DNA of 64,000 nt from NCBI GenBank assembly GCA_011037195.1, contig JAAEAF010000679.1, positions 186,001-250,000 on the forward strand, in the 5' to 3' direction. The number at the start of each line of letters is the position of its first letter. Position 1 is the stretch's first letter. Below the pieces are notes generated by a model that was not told where the DNA came from, ran no database searches, and saw nothing but the letters and a program-made list of their open reading frames with translations. The translations under genes were made by a program, and so were the position numbers. The DNA is from Triatoma infestans. Lineage: Eukaryota; Arthropoda; Insecta; Hemiptera; Reduviidae. Below, in pieces: positions 36,601-43,479 of the stretch.

Positions 36601-39600
36601 ACGGAAGATGAAATTTCCAAGTTATTCCAATATAACCACACAGTGTTAATAGGTGACTTAAATTGTAAACACACCGACTGGGGATGTAGAAAATCTAATT
36701 CAAACGGAACGAAATTAAACAAAATAATAACTAAATTCGGAATTAATGTTTACAGCCCTAGTGAACCTACCTTCTTCAGAAACGGACGCATACCAGATAT
36801 ATTAGATATGGTTTTCACTAAACAATTTCATTCGCAGATATATCTTACGACTGAAATGTCGCTGGACTCCGACCATCTCCCTGTTCTAATAAGTTTCAGC
36901 ACTGCAATTGAGCAGTTACCCCAGAGACCATCACTCATTAACGGTGTGGTTGACTGGCAACTTTTTCAATCACACTTAAATGAAACCATAGAAATTAAAA
37001 CAAACTCTAATAGCGACACAGAAATAGATAAGGATATAGAAAGTTTTGTACAATCATTAAAAGAAAGCATTAACAAATCAACTGTAATCAGGAAAAAAAC
37101 ACAACTTTATCCTAAACACCTGGAGCATATTCCGTTAAAAATTTTAAATTTAATAAATGAAAAAAATAGCACTAGGCGTCAATGGCAACGGACAAGAAAC
37201 CCTTCATTAAAAAAGAAATTAAACCGACTGGTCCACACTGTAAAAATAGAGCTCGATAAATATCGTATTGAAAAATATCAACATTAACTCGCGGATATAC
37301 ATCCTGGCGACAACACCCTTTGGAAAACAACAAAACAGTTATTAAGGAAACCTACAATTATACCGACTTTGCACAGCAATGACAAAATTATAGCCTCCGA
37401 TCCAGATAAAGCTAATGAATTTGCAAATTATCTAGAAAACGTGTTTACCACTACTCACCATCAAGATAGTATAGAAGAGGAAGTAAGGGAATACTTACTT
37501 GATTCCATTTCAACAGCTGAGTTACCTCTTGAGTACATTACCCCTAACGAAACAACTGATGTGATCGAAAACATTAAAATTAAGAAATCTCCTGGTCATG
37601 ACCAATTACCAGCAATAATATTTAAAAAAATTACCACAAAAGCCATAGTATTAGTAACATCCATCTTCAACAGCTGTCTCCGGATAGGGTACTTTCCAGC
37701 TACATGGAAACAGGCTGAAGTAATAGTTTTACATAAACCAGGAAAAAATCCGAAATTAATCGAGAGCTATAGACCGATTAGTATATTACCAATTTTATCA
37801 AAAATATTTGAAAAGTTAATTAAAAAACGATTGGTGACGTTCCTAACAGAAAACAATATTATCCCGGACTTCCAATTCGGATTCCAAAATAAACACTCTA
37901 CTATACATCAGGTTATGAGACTGCATGAAACCATAGTTAGAGGCTTTGAAAGAAAAGAACACACATTGGCTGCATTTTTAGATTTTCAACAAGCATTTGA
38001 CAAGGTATGGCACCATGGTCTAATGTACAAAATGAGGGAAGCTGGTTTTCCAAGATATCTATTTGAAATAATCTGCTCATATCTAATTGGCAGAACATTT
38101 AAAGTTAGATTAAATAATTATTATTCGACATTAAGAGCAATACATGGTGGAAAACCCCAAGGATCTGTACTATCACCAATCCTGTTCAACCTTTATCTTT
38201 CTGATATCATTTCTGTGCACATTCCTGGTTCCATAGCCCTCTTTGCAGACGATACAGTGGTGTATACTCAGCACACAGACATCATCGATGCTCAAGAATC
38301 TCTTCAAGAGAGTTTGCAACTCCTACTGGACTATTTCAAGAAATGGAGAATAATACTGAATATTAATAAATGTGTGCCACAAATATTCACCCTAAGGAGG
38401 CCAAAAGAACCACCTCAGTTATTATTTGGCAATCAGTTACTGCCATGGAACAAAAAAGATGAAGCAATAAAATATTTAGGTATATATTTAGATCGCCGAT
38501 TAACCTTTAATTATCACATCAACAAAAAACTGACAGAAGTTCACGCCAGATTAGCTCTCCTATATCCAATCATTAACAGAAAATCTAGACTGAAATCAGA
38601 ATGCACGTTGCTCTTATATAAGTCTATCCTTGGACCCTTACTCACATATGGAAGCGAAATCTGGGGTGGTGCATCACCTACAAAATTACAAAGACTCCAG
38701 GTATTTCAAAATAAAATCCTGAGAATAGCAGTAAATGCTCAGTGGTTCATACGAAACAGTCAACTTCACAGAGACTTAGGGCTTTCAACAATTCAGGAAT
38801 TTATTTATGAAAAATTTAAAAAATATCACAATAATCTCATTAACGTATCTGGAGCAGTTAAATATAAAATCGGATCACGTTCAGAGCAGCTCCGACTGAA
38901 GCCTCGTCTTCTGCAAGATATAGTGAAGTTTTAAAAAAGTGGATTAATGGTAACAGTGCATCTCATTCGATGTAAATAATTATCTGAACTCTCAATGATC
39001 TTTATTACTTAATCATTTTATTCTGTCCTTATGAGTGGTTATGGAAGCTTCGCTTCCTTTGCCATTGTATGACTATTTAAAAACACCATGTATAACATAA
39101 TGTAATGTTGAGCTGGTAATAAAATAAAATATAAAAAAAAAGAATGCTGGACGAAATTAAGTAGACAGGTGTAATGATTTATGAATGACAGGTAAGGTAA
39201 TTTAACTAATAAATTAATTAATCTTTGGGTTTAATTTACTCTGCGACTAATTTAATGAAATAAGTTAGTAATATCAGTTGTAAAAGTAATACCCCAGACT
39301 TTTTTATAATTTAATGGAAATTACATGAAATTTTAGATGGACAAAAGATTAAGTGTACACCTCCAACATATTACATATTACACGTAACGTAATATTACAT
39401 ATTACGCATTACATACAACGTTAGTACGTGTATTTTATTATACAGCTGCGGATTTTATTACAGCTGCTAAAAGTCATGGCCATACTTTCCTTAAGTTCAT
39501 GAACAGATAATTTGAATCAATTTGTTAAAACTTTAATTGCGTTGTTTTAAAGATCCATTAAGTTTCCTCCAAACATTATTTTTTCAAGCTCGAATTTACC

Positions 39601-42600
39601 CCACAAGGGATACCTAATGTAAGGGGTTGTTTCTGTAGGCATGATGTATGCAAATTTAGCCTCTCATCTAAGAACTTATGATCGCTATAATAAATTGACA
39701 TTTTAAATGAAATGGGGGAGGTTGTCACCCCGACAGAATGGATGTCAGTGGGGAATGCGTGCTTCTGCAAAGTCACAATTCCAAAGCGTACTGCGGAAGA
39801 CCAAAACATTTATTACAAGACTAGGGGTTGTGACGTAAAGTCAGATTTGTTATGTTAAAGTTATGTTATGTTATGATATGTTAAATTAGTAGTAGTGGCT
39901 TAGTGGGGAGAGAGTTCACCAGGCGAGCGAGTGGTGGGGAGAAAGTGCTGTGTAGCCAAGAGTGCTGGAGTGGGGCCATTCTGCTCTGGAGGGCGACAAG
40001 TGCTAGAGCCCTAAGTTGTTGTCCGACCAAAATAGGACGAACTGACTCAGCTAGAAGGACGAATTTTGGAGTGCACTCCACTAAGAGAGAAGTAAAGGAG
40101 CGAGGAAGGCCCGAGGTACGCCATCGCCTATCTGGCCGCTGTAGAAGTTCATCGATAGAAACCCGAGCACCAAAGGTACTGTGTGTGGTGAAAGTGGGGT
40201 CACCTGTTCTCTCCCTCTTATATTCAAAAGGAAAGAAATTAACTAACAAAGACGCTAGTTACCTGAACAGGGAAAATTGTAAATACCCTAGGTGTAAGTT
40301 AGACTAAGTTAGATGTAAGTTAGGTTAGACAGTAAGAACGCATATTTGTTTTTTTGTAATTTTATCTCTCATATATATTATTTAGTTAGATAGGAGTAGT
40401 GTTGTTTATGTTTGGGGCAGAAGCACCCCCGAGTTTGAGTTCTTTTTTTTATTATTTTTTTTAAGTTCATTAGAATATTTTTTTTTTTTTTTTTTTTTTT
40501 AATTTTTACAATAATAAAATTATTATTATAACTTTTTTTTTTTCCTTAAATCGCTAATTATTAGATAGAATTATGTTGTTTAGCTACTTTTATTCGTTGT
40601 TTTTCAAACGGATAGGAAAAGAAATAATAATAATAATACGCGGTTTGGACAAGAACACAATAATAATATTATTGTATTGTTGGGTGAAGAAATAAAACAA
40701 ATAACACGCTCAAATTTATCCAATAATATTTACCATTCCACTATTGCATAGAAACTAACTACAAATCGTAGGCCTCGACCTGACGTCAAGAGTCCAACTC
40801 GCCGACCAATCCACCAGCTTATCCACCTTTGTTTTGACCAAGCTCTGATCACTATTGTTCCCTAGTTTTGATTGTTTCCAGCATATCTGTGATAACTCAA
40901 TAACTATTGTACAAATGCAATGTAATTTTCTTTAACTTGGAACTAACCAGAATTATTTTTATTTATTCCATTCTATTTTTTTTTTTTTTTTTATGTGAAT
41001 ATATGTAATTTTTAATTTTTAATTTTTTTGTTATAAACAAGTGATTCAGAGCAATGTGTAGTCCCTGCGTTTGGGCGCCACTATTGTAACGTTAGTAACG
41101 TTGACAGAAGGGGAGGTGGTGCAATTAGGTGGTTGGGGGATAGTTTACGGGTTGTGGGGACCAAGTTGGGGGAAAAGAAAAAAATTAAAAGAGATCGGTC
41201 AAACTGCAACGACGTTTATTACAATAATAATAAAAAAAATAATAAAAAAAAAGAACTCAAACTCGGGGGTGCTTCTGCCCCAAACATAAACAACACTACT
41301 CCTATCTAACTAAATAATATATATGAGAGATAAAATTACAAAAAAAACAAATATGCGTTCTTACTGTCTAACCTAACTTACATCTAACTTAGTCTAACTT
41401 ACACCTAGGGTATTTACAATTTTCCCTGTTCAGGTAACTAGCGTCTTTGTTAGTTAATTTCTTTCCTTTTGAATATAAGAGGGAGAGAACAGGTGACCCC
41501 ACTTTCACCACACACAGTACCTTTGGTGCTCGGGTTTCTATCGATGAACTTCTACAGCGGCCAGATAGGCGATGGCGTACCTCGGGCCTTCCTCGCTCCT
41601 TTACTTCTCTCTTAGTGGAGTGCACTCCAAAATTCGTCCTTCTAGCTGAGTCAGTTCGTCCTATTTTGGTCGGACAACAACTTAGGGCTCTAGCACTTGT
41701 CGCCCTCCAGAGCAGAATGGCCCCACTCCAGCACTCTTGGCTACACAGCACTTTCTCCCCACCACTCGCTCGCCTGGTGAACTCTCTCCCCACTAAGCCA
41801 CTACTACTAATTTAACATATCATAACATAACATAACTTTAACATAACAAATCTGACTTTACGTCACAGGGTTAATGATACCTATTTAAGTGTGTGATTTA
41901 TATTCCGCAAATGTATGGAGCTTATTTATTGGATTCTATTAATCCAATCCATTCCATTAAGTCAATCCATTATGTACTAGAGAAATTACATAATAAAAAG
42001 AGTTTTTACAGGAACTGCAATTAATTTTTAAACAAATTGATTGAAATTATCTGTTGAGAAAGTTAAGGAAAATATGGCGATGCTATTAGAAGTATGGCCA
42101 TGGCGTCAGTAAGATATAGCGTTAAATATTTTGTTAACTACTACTCATACTGTAAGTTTGAAGTGTATACTTCATTTTGTCCAGAACTCTAAATTGATGT
42201 AAATTGTACCTTTCTGTAATTTGGCCGTATTCTTGTTAAATTTATATCAAATTCATTTCAACAGTTCAAGGGCGATTGAAATATAGTGCAATACAATTTC
42301 AGACTCAATGACAAGGTCATTCAATAAAACTGTATAGGATGTAAAACTCTATTCAGCTCGATTTACATGCCGCGTCCAACTTAGTTCCATTAATAGAAAT
42401 AATGTTTGCAACAAATAGGTGTATATCTTTGAAAAAAATCTGGTGTGAAACATTCACACGACTTTCTTATACTCTAATTAATACAATTTAATCAAGAAAT
42501 TTTCTTTAAAATTAGTACACGTTTACAGTACTGATGCGGAATTGCAACTTTGAGCTTATTGCGACTTTTCGTTTTAGAGATATTTTGTTAAAATACACAA

Positions 42601-43321
42601 AGTCATACAGACCATTCGAAAAAATTTTTTTTTTCGTATTCAGGAGAACTCCAAAACATCTCGTATTTCCGGTGAAAATTCAGTTTCGAAAATCTTGAGA
42701 CTATCGCAAATACTTTCTCCTCTTACCTAGGAATAGGAAAAAGTAAAAATAAATAAATCTGCTGCTGGGGGGGGGGGGATCTTGATGTACTTTTATTGAA
42801 ATTATAAACAGAAAATATTATACTCTTCCATCAGATTTGTATACGTCATGGAAGAATTTAGTTCAGATAAGCTTATTATAGTAATTTATGTGTAACTTTC
42901 TGGACGAACTAACATTTTTTGCAAGATGCGAGTGGGGGGGGGGGGCAATGACATAGGCACTGGATTGTTGTTATGTTTCTATGTCCTATGAAACTTGAGC
43001 GCTCAAAAAAAAATCATACAAATCGCTTTAATTTTTTTTTAATGTCAAATTCTGACATTGCACTTTTAGATTTAAGTACCATAGATTTTAGTTTATTATT
43101 GATGATGATGATGATAATGATTGATTAAAGGTGCTGGAGCGCAAGTAGGCGACAGCGGTGGAGGTATAACATTCACTTATGGAGGAAGACATTATGTAGC
43201 AGGTGTTGTCAGTGTTAAACAGACAGATACAAATCTAGTATCAGCTTTTACAAATGTATCAGTACATATGGACTGGATACAGTCATCTATGAAAAATATT
43301 TTAAATCAAAAAAATTTTTGA
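12605..43321 (+). CDS. Mosaic serine protease: signal peptide, dead protease domain, LDLa, two CCP, active protease domain (15 exons)
   Basis: Joined exons: 12605-12635, 19581-19622, 20500-20676, 20775-20896, 24653-24820, 25572-25731, 25831-26002, 27171-27311, 27970-28187, 29644-29856, 30136-30342, 32576-32697, 32800-32967, 34417-34570, 43131-43321. All have GT-AG borders and all phases close, giving 2286 nt or 761 residues. Residues 1-18 are a signal peptide. Protease-like domain 1 spans about 28-285 with Ser86, Asn144 and Thr240 at the His57/Asp102/Ser195 positions, so it should be inactive. An LDLa module (292-327, six Cys, DCADGSDE calcium loop) and two sushi modules (341-410 and 413-480) follow. 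Protease domain 2 (483-761) has His553, Asp611 and Ser707 in TAAHC, HDIALL and GDSGG. LDLa-CCP-protease order is that of insect modular serine proteases, which act extracellularly at the top of Toll/prophenoloxidase cascades; that role is inferred. The first intron is 6.9 kb and the last 8.6 kb, both full of mobile elements. No transcript evidence was available. Confidence 0.8.
13090..13825 (+). repeat. Dispersed repeat family, + copy
   Basis: One of the most complete copies. It runs from 'caaaaagtcgcaggaagctg' through 'aatccatctaccggtagtgc', 'ttctcgtaaacagctccat', 'cacttttatttgaaactttt', a 'gggttctgggggaacagtag' block and 'gctttcctctaaagtaccac', to the closing 'gtcgtgtgagtgttacacac'. No coding content. 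Confidence 0.85.
13960..14860 (-). repeat. Dispersed repeat family, minus copy facing the previous one
   Basis: Reverse-oriented copy directly after the + copy at 13090-13825, so the two face each other across about 140 bases. Blocks include 'cttgtttacaaat'-like and 'gcacttctcgttgatggatt', a 'gacttttcttttttgatgca' block and a TG run near 14550. The tail-to-tail arrangement could form a large imperfect hairpin. Confidence 0.75.
15250..16990 (+). mobile_element. R2-type (restriction-like endonuclease) non-LTR retrotransposon, decayed
   Basis: RT fragments appear in order: an IMEKVLDAKL block near 15296; an HSCQRGFVRRLPG stretch and a VRKGVPRGPP block in 15328-15543; and the catalytic GFADDQAIKA in 15574-15819, followed by a KVNPVKS block. 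YLGFTFSDEL follows near 15870. Downstream a zinc-knuckle block (MCGRENETPAHILGH near 16580-16620) precedes the frame 16642-16911, which has RHHRVKHTLMDLL, then PRYADIIAF and ILDPTIRYE. Those last motifs match the PD-(D/E)XK restriction-like endonuclease at the C terminus of R2-clade ORFs. The element is broken by stops and a frameshift before 16642. It lies in an intron, not in 28S rDNA. Confidence 0.75.
18370..18490 (+). repeat. Half copy of the 63-kb foldback element
   Basis: Shares 'ctgaagaagctcattgcaat', 'cggtttctagcaaaccgctg' and 'ctcaagtgtttttcag' with the right arm of the foldback at 63060-63302. Only one arm is obvious here. An AT-dinucleotide run follows at 18513-18540. Confidence 0.6.
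19581..19622 (+). CDS. Protease gene exon 2: rest of signal peptide
   Basis: A 42-base exon between a strong polypyrimidine acceptor (about 20 T then 'atttgcaag') and the donor 'tattg|gtaagt'. In phase with exons 1 and 3 it encodes LIGMLESQKNRNI. It finishes the hydrophobic core and starts the mature protein. Confidence 0.6.
19623..20499 (+). other. Protease gene intron 2
   Basis: AT-rich intron with no recognised element. It ends in 'caattacctag' before exon 3. Confidence 0.5.
20500..20676 (+). CDS. Protease gene exon 3: start of protease-like domain 1
   Basis: Encodes YSQCGKRYTQDV, then GKFPWHVGIY and ENICGGTLISSHIVLT, the usual N-terminal half of an S1 fold (PWHV, CGGTLIS). The typical R|IVGG activation site is absent. 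The donor splits the codon for the Ala before the His57 position, exactly as exon 11 does in domain 2. Confidence 0.85.
20775..20896 (+). CDS. Protease gene exon 4: His57 region, His replaced by Ser
   Basis: 122 nt. It completes TAASCVYDS, where active proteases have TAAHC, so the general base is gone. The rest (YFKVAAGKIAYDW) fits the S1 fold. Its length and phases equal those of exon 12, the counterpart in domain 2. Confidence 0.85.
21606..22955. mobile_element. Foldback DNA transposon with long inverted arms
   Basis: Outer arms of about 370-400 bases (21606-21975 and about 22545-22950) are imperfect reverse complements. Examples are 'gaacataacgtttgttgaag' on the left with 'cttcaacaaacttatgttca' on the right, and matched 'aaaagcggattttctta' and 'aaggaaatccgctttta' blocks. 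Inner segments at about 22120-22190 and 22360-22440 are also reverse complements ('agatgaagttgctaaacgta' with 'cgagaagtagcaacttcatc'). The centre carries a Tc1/mariner-type transposase tail on the minus strand. The right end 'ggggcaccctgtata' is a signature of this element class. A related arm fragment occurs at 33480-33690. Confidence 0.75.
22139..22315 (-). pseudogene. Tc1/mariner-type transposase, C-terminal fragment
   Basis: On the minus strand an open stretch of 58 codons ends at TAG (22139-22141). It reads WPSRSPGLTPLEFFLCGYLE, then EEKIYVREPTTPESL. This is the conserved last block of mariner-like DDE transposases (the W-RSPDLTPLDFFLWG pattern, here Gly for the Asp and Cys for the Trp), ending about 40 residues later. 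The rest of the transposase, with the first two catalytic acids, is missing. Confidence 0.75.
24300..24611 (-). mobile_element. tRNA-derived SINE, minus orientation, with target duplication
   Basis: The minus strand starts at about 24611 with 'ggaagggattggttctg' (degenerate box A) and has a clear box B ('gggttcgagtcc' near 24556). A shared body follows ('cagtgcactgccggcctctg' on the + strand). It ends in a T-rich (A-rich on the minus strand) tail with internal reiterations down to 24300. The 12-base direct repeat 'cagtaattaatt' flanks it at about 24289-24300 and 24612-24623. The same SINE is at 58003-58257. Confidence 0.8.
24653..24820 (+). CDS. Protease gene exon 5: Asp102 region, Asp replaced by Asn
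   Basis: 168 nt. It encodes VDDISIPETYVGDINS and then SENVAVINL, where active enzymes have DIALL, so the triad Asp is Asn144. LPICVDW follows, with the Cys that normally links domain and activation peptide. Same length and phase as exon 13. Confidence 0.85.
24821..25571 (+). other. Protease gene intron 5
   Basis: 750-bp intron. A minus-strand open frame at 24943-25206 has no known motif and is not supported as a gene. Confidence 0.5.
25572..25731 (+). CDS. Protease gene exon 6: protease-like domain 1, C-terminal half
   Basis: Encodes TAGWGLKGDIKYS, then the Cys168 and Cys182 positions (IVECRKKY and DKFCLLTPNG). It ends in phase 1 before the Ser195 exon, as exon 14 does in domain 2. Confidence 0.85.
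25831..26002 (+). CDS. Protease gene exon 7: Ser195 region, Ser replaced by Thr
   Basis: Encodes QDTGGGLVYKKNDRYYLMG, where the GDSGG motif has become QDTGG (Thr240), then the C-terminal helix (LRWINNTVNDFEQKKR). The donor ag|gtaaat overlaps an in-frame TAA (26003-26005). Splicing continues into the LDLa module, while unspliced RNA would end the protein right here. Confidence 0.85.
26270..26700 (+). repeat. Dispersed repeat family, + copy in intron 7
   Basis: Blocks 'gatgaaaatcggtttactgg', 'ttttacagaataggttttt' and 'aaacacggttacaacgattt', then the 'tttatgcccagcccaactaa' block shared with 13690 and 32280. Confidence 0.7.
27171..27311 (+). CDS. Protease gene exon 8: LDL-receptor class A module
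   Basis: Encodes a complete LDLa repeat with six cysteines (residues 292, 298, 303, 310, 316, 327) and the calcium-binding acidic loop DCADGSDE. It follows exon 7 in phase 2 and ends in phase 2. LDLa modules in proteases mediate protein-protein contacts. Confidence 0.9.
27430..27650 (+). pseudogene. Mariner transposase C-terminal relic in intron 8
   Basis: A + strand stretch reads SMYSPDLAPPSDF near 27450-27490, the third catalytic block of mariner transposases (YSPDLAPSDFHLF). It is followed, after a frameshift, by a LQLLQIWEQC-like stretch near 27590. Stops interrupt it. No terminal repeats were identified, and the following 27660-27950 is unassigned. Confidence 0.6.
27970..28187 (+). CDS. 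Protease gene exon 9: sushi/CCP module 1
   Basis: Encodes GSCLLPSQRGG, then VRMNCGQGFAPND, VCTSGTWF and NPECL. The Cys, Trp and spacing (C ... C, C-x-x-G-x-W ... C) fit a CCP module with an extra cysteine pair (NCESNCE). Ends in phase 1. Confidence 0.8.
28188..29643 (+). other. Protease gene intron 9
   Basis: 1.46-kb intron with partial + copies of the dispersed repeat at about 28570-28745 and 29390-29600. The rest is AT-rich and unassigned. Confidence 0.5.
29644..29856 (+). CDS. Protease gene exon 10: sushi/CCP module 2
   Basis: Encodes KLCSALKKDNLRFEC, then GTVAKYRCDSHYTI, STTCLIGGRW and LPTCIA. This is a CCP module (the C-x-x-x-G-x-W ... C signature near the end) with an extra Cys pair like module 1. 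The two modules are adjacent exons with matching phases, suggesting duplication. Confidence 0.85.
30136..30342 (+). CDS. Protease gene exon 11: start of protease domain 2
   Basis: Encodes CGIENQANSGQATISLG, then GKYPWHVGLF and MCGGTLIHKHFVLT. It is 30 nt longer than exon 3 because of a Cys-containing insertion (FNQCNETAFSC). No Arg or Lys precedes the ISLG that stands in for IVGG, so activation must be atypical. The phase-1 donor at LT|A matches exon 3. Confidence 0.88.
31001..31720 (-). pseudogene. Unrecognised antisense coding-like relic in intron 11
   Basis: On the minus strand, one and the same frame runs from about 31720 to 31001, about 240 codons, interrupted only by TGA at 31457-31459 and TAA near 31193. 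It reads YYPQSRLPLCGDGGEF, then YWFGSWIRLAEKYEYVF; after the TGA, HREEVTASARSS and LLYLNHTVGWRGMSRR; and after the TAA, LMEFRLRYLGLRTL. It is noticeably richer in GC than the surrounding intron. The persistence of one frame and protein-like composition suggest a decayed gene or an element ORF. I do not recognise the family and see no inverted repeats, tail or target duplication. Confidence 0.5.
32200..32440 (+). repeat. Dispersed repeat family, 3' part
   Basis: Blocks 'aagctttgttggtttcgaca', 'agcgctccacataggccgct', 'atggccagcacaactataaa' and the closing 'gtcgtctgagtgtttcacgc', parallel to 13650-13820. Confidence 0.75.
32576..32697 (+). CDS. Protease gene exon 12: catalytic His
   Basis: 122 nt. 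It completes LTAAHCLFHP with the general base His553, then ADFIVAGGKYKRS. Same length and phases as exon 4 of the dead domain. The donor is taken as ggt|gtaaga, which keeps phase 0. Confidence 0.9.
32800..32967 (+). CDS. Protease gene exon 13: catalytic Asp
   Basis: 168 nt, starting after the acceptor 'cacag' (the alternative AG five bases earlier would break the frame). Encodes VRKFLTRETYAG, then YEHDIALLYIE with Asp611 and LPACLDI. Same length and phase as exon 5. Read-through beyond 32967 into the intron gives a spurious longer frame. Confidence 0.9.
33039..33262. repeat. 112-bp palindromic unit repeated twice in tandem
   Basis: Two near-identical 112-base units begin at 33039 and 33151. 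Within each, 'tttccgtgatagcctgct' pairs with 'agcaggctatcacggaaa', and the centre contains the palindrome 'gggcgttcgccc'. Each unit can fold into a long hairpin. Differences between units are one or two bases, so the duplication is recent. It lies in intron 13. Confidence 0.85.
33480..33690 (+). repeat. Arm fragment of the 21.6-22.95 kb foldback element
   Basis: Shares 'aattaataagaaaatccgct', 'gttgaatatcttggcaacgg' and 'agttttcaatatcc' with the right arm at about 22600-22760. Only one arm is present. Confidence 0.65.
33700..34416 (+). other. Right part of protease gene intron 13
   Basis: No gene. Two similar segments ('tactttacttgagagtatac' types) at about 33395-33480 and 34085-34165 are short diverged repeats of each other. 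The two overlapping short frames at 33809-34007 have no support. Confidence 0.4.
34417..34570 (+). CDS. Protease gene exon 14: protease domain 2, C-terminal half
   Basis: Encodes IVGWGLTEDFVYSEDLKEV, then VACRNKYKNF and DKFCVIYRDG (the Cys168/Cys182 pair). The phase-1 donor g|gtaagt precedes an 8.6-kb intron that separates it from the catalytic Ser exon. Confidence 0.9.
34958..36149 (+). pseudogene. LINE ORF1 (nucleic-acid-binding, zinc-knuckle) with two frameshifts
   Basis: The main frame 34958-35911 encodes 317 residues. It has a low-complexity N-terminal part and a central RRM-like region (VVLRGVPFTFTDEEI). At the end is a run of CCHC zinc knuckles (CSNCMRYGHTKNYC, CIKCLENHHYTKC, CVNCFEDHPANFKQC), the hallmark of jockey-clade ORF1 proteins, which coat element RNA. 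A frameshift near 35895 ends this frame early. The expected C-terminal extension continues in another frame (RRSATPV) and, after a second shift near 35955, to TAG at 36147 (ASLFKSQIED, then ending NLNSTAP). Original length was about 395 residues. Confidence 0.85.
36231..38934 (+). pseudogene. LINE ORF2 (endonuclease and reverse transcriptase) with one frameshift and one nonsense codon
   Basis: An ATG at 36231 opens ORF2 (LKLLNWNANG), but the frame shifts near 36300. From 36289 the long frame carries the APE-type endonuclease (ACITETHL, GDLNCKHTDWG, DSDHLPVL). A single TAA at 37285-37287 interrupts it. The same frame then continues from 37288 to 38934 with the RT domain: AFLDFQQAFDKVWH, the GGKPQGSVLSPILFNLYLSD block and the catalytic FADDTVVY near 38240-38265. 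It ends with the jockey-type thumb and tail (YGSEIWGGASPTKLQRLQ). All key EN and RT residues I can identify are present; only two lesions separate it from an intact ORF. Confidence 0.9.
39829..41867. mobile_element. Inverted pair of LTR-like sequences with PBS-like site and 4-bp target duplication
   Basis: A left arm 39829 to about 40463 and a right arm about 41231-41867 are reverse complements and essentially identical. Both outer ends read TGTGACGTAAAG inwards and are flanked by 'gggt' (39825-39828 and 41868-41871). On the minus strand the right arm can be extended to 41085 as a 783-bp TG...CA unit (ending 'aacgttaca'). Four bases on is 'tggcgcccaaacg', a typical tRNA primer-binding-site motif of Ty3/gypsy- or BEL-type elements. 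So the right copy looks like a complete LTR plus leader on the minus strand, fused about 40463 to the first 635 bases of another LTR on the + strand. No gag or pol is present. A long-inverted-repeat DNA element is the alternative. The open frames of 134 and 122 codons in both arms are LTR sequence, not genes. Confidence 0.65.
42420..42755 (-). repeat. Dispersed repeat family, minus copy
   Basis: Reverse-oriented blocks start with 'tctggtgtgaaacattcaca' (the family's closing block) and include 'atttccggtgaaaattcagt'. The neighbouring poly-G runs at 42769-42779 and 42933-42946 are homopolymers. Confidence 0.75.
43131..43321 (+). CDS. Protease gene exon 15: catalytic Ser and stop
   Basis: Encodes GAGAQVGDSGGGITF with Ser707, then GRHYVAGVVSVKQTD and FTNVSVHMDWIQ, the usual C-terminal helix, ending in TGA. 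The pocket residue six before the Ser is Gly, not Asp, so trypsin-like specificity is not expected. The Cys191-Cys220 pair is absent, as in domain 1. Confidence 0.92.
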
Positions 43322-43466
43322 TTTTCATCTGTAATAACGTTTTATATTTATAAAACTGAACTGTCAGCTTTAAATTTTTACTTAAACAGGATACTTCATT
43401 TTAGCGATTGAAACACATAAATAGTACAAGATATTGTCAAATCAATTTTTTTTTTGTATTTTTTAT

Positions 43467-43472
43467 AATAAA
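43467..43472 (+). terminator. Candidate polyadenylation signal of the protease gene
   Basis: AATAAA lies 146 bases after the stop codon, with T-rich sequence following. This gives a short 3' UTR; motif evidence only. Confidence 0.45.
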
Positions 43473-43479
43473 ACTATAA

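Larger units (their letters stand above)
34820..39139 (+). mobile_element. Full-length jockey-clade LINE with 9-bp target duplication
   Basis: The 4.3-kb insertion is flanked by the direct repeat 'aagaatgct' (34811-34819 and 39140-39148). It starts 'cagttggcttctgactgtga', has a short 5' UTR, ORF1, ORF2, a 3' UTR and a terminal A-rich tail, and lacks LTRs. Both ORFs are nearly complete but carry a few lesions (see their entries), so it is probably no longer autonomous though relatively young. Sense orientation relative to the host gene. Confidence 0.9.
34571..43130 (+). other. Protease gene intron 14, 8.6 kb
   Basis: The longest intron of the gene. It carries a full-length jockey-clade LINE (34820-39139), an inverted LTR-like pair (39829-41867) and a minus dispersed repeat (42420-42750). 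The segment 39150-39828 holds nothing else recognisable. Confidence 0.6.

Noticed and set aside
39903..40307. Open frames of 134 and 122 codons, repeated identically at 41389-41815
   Set aside because: They occur because the LTR-like arm is present twice in opposite orientation. The frames overlap on both strands and have no protein signature.
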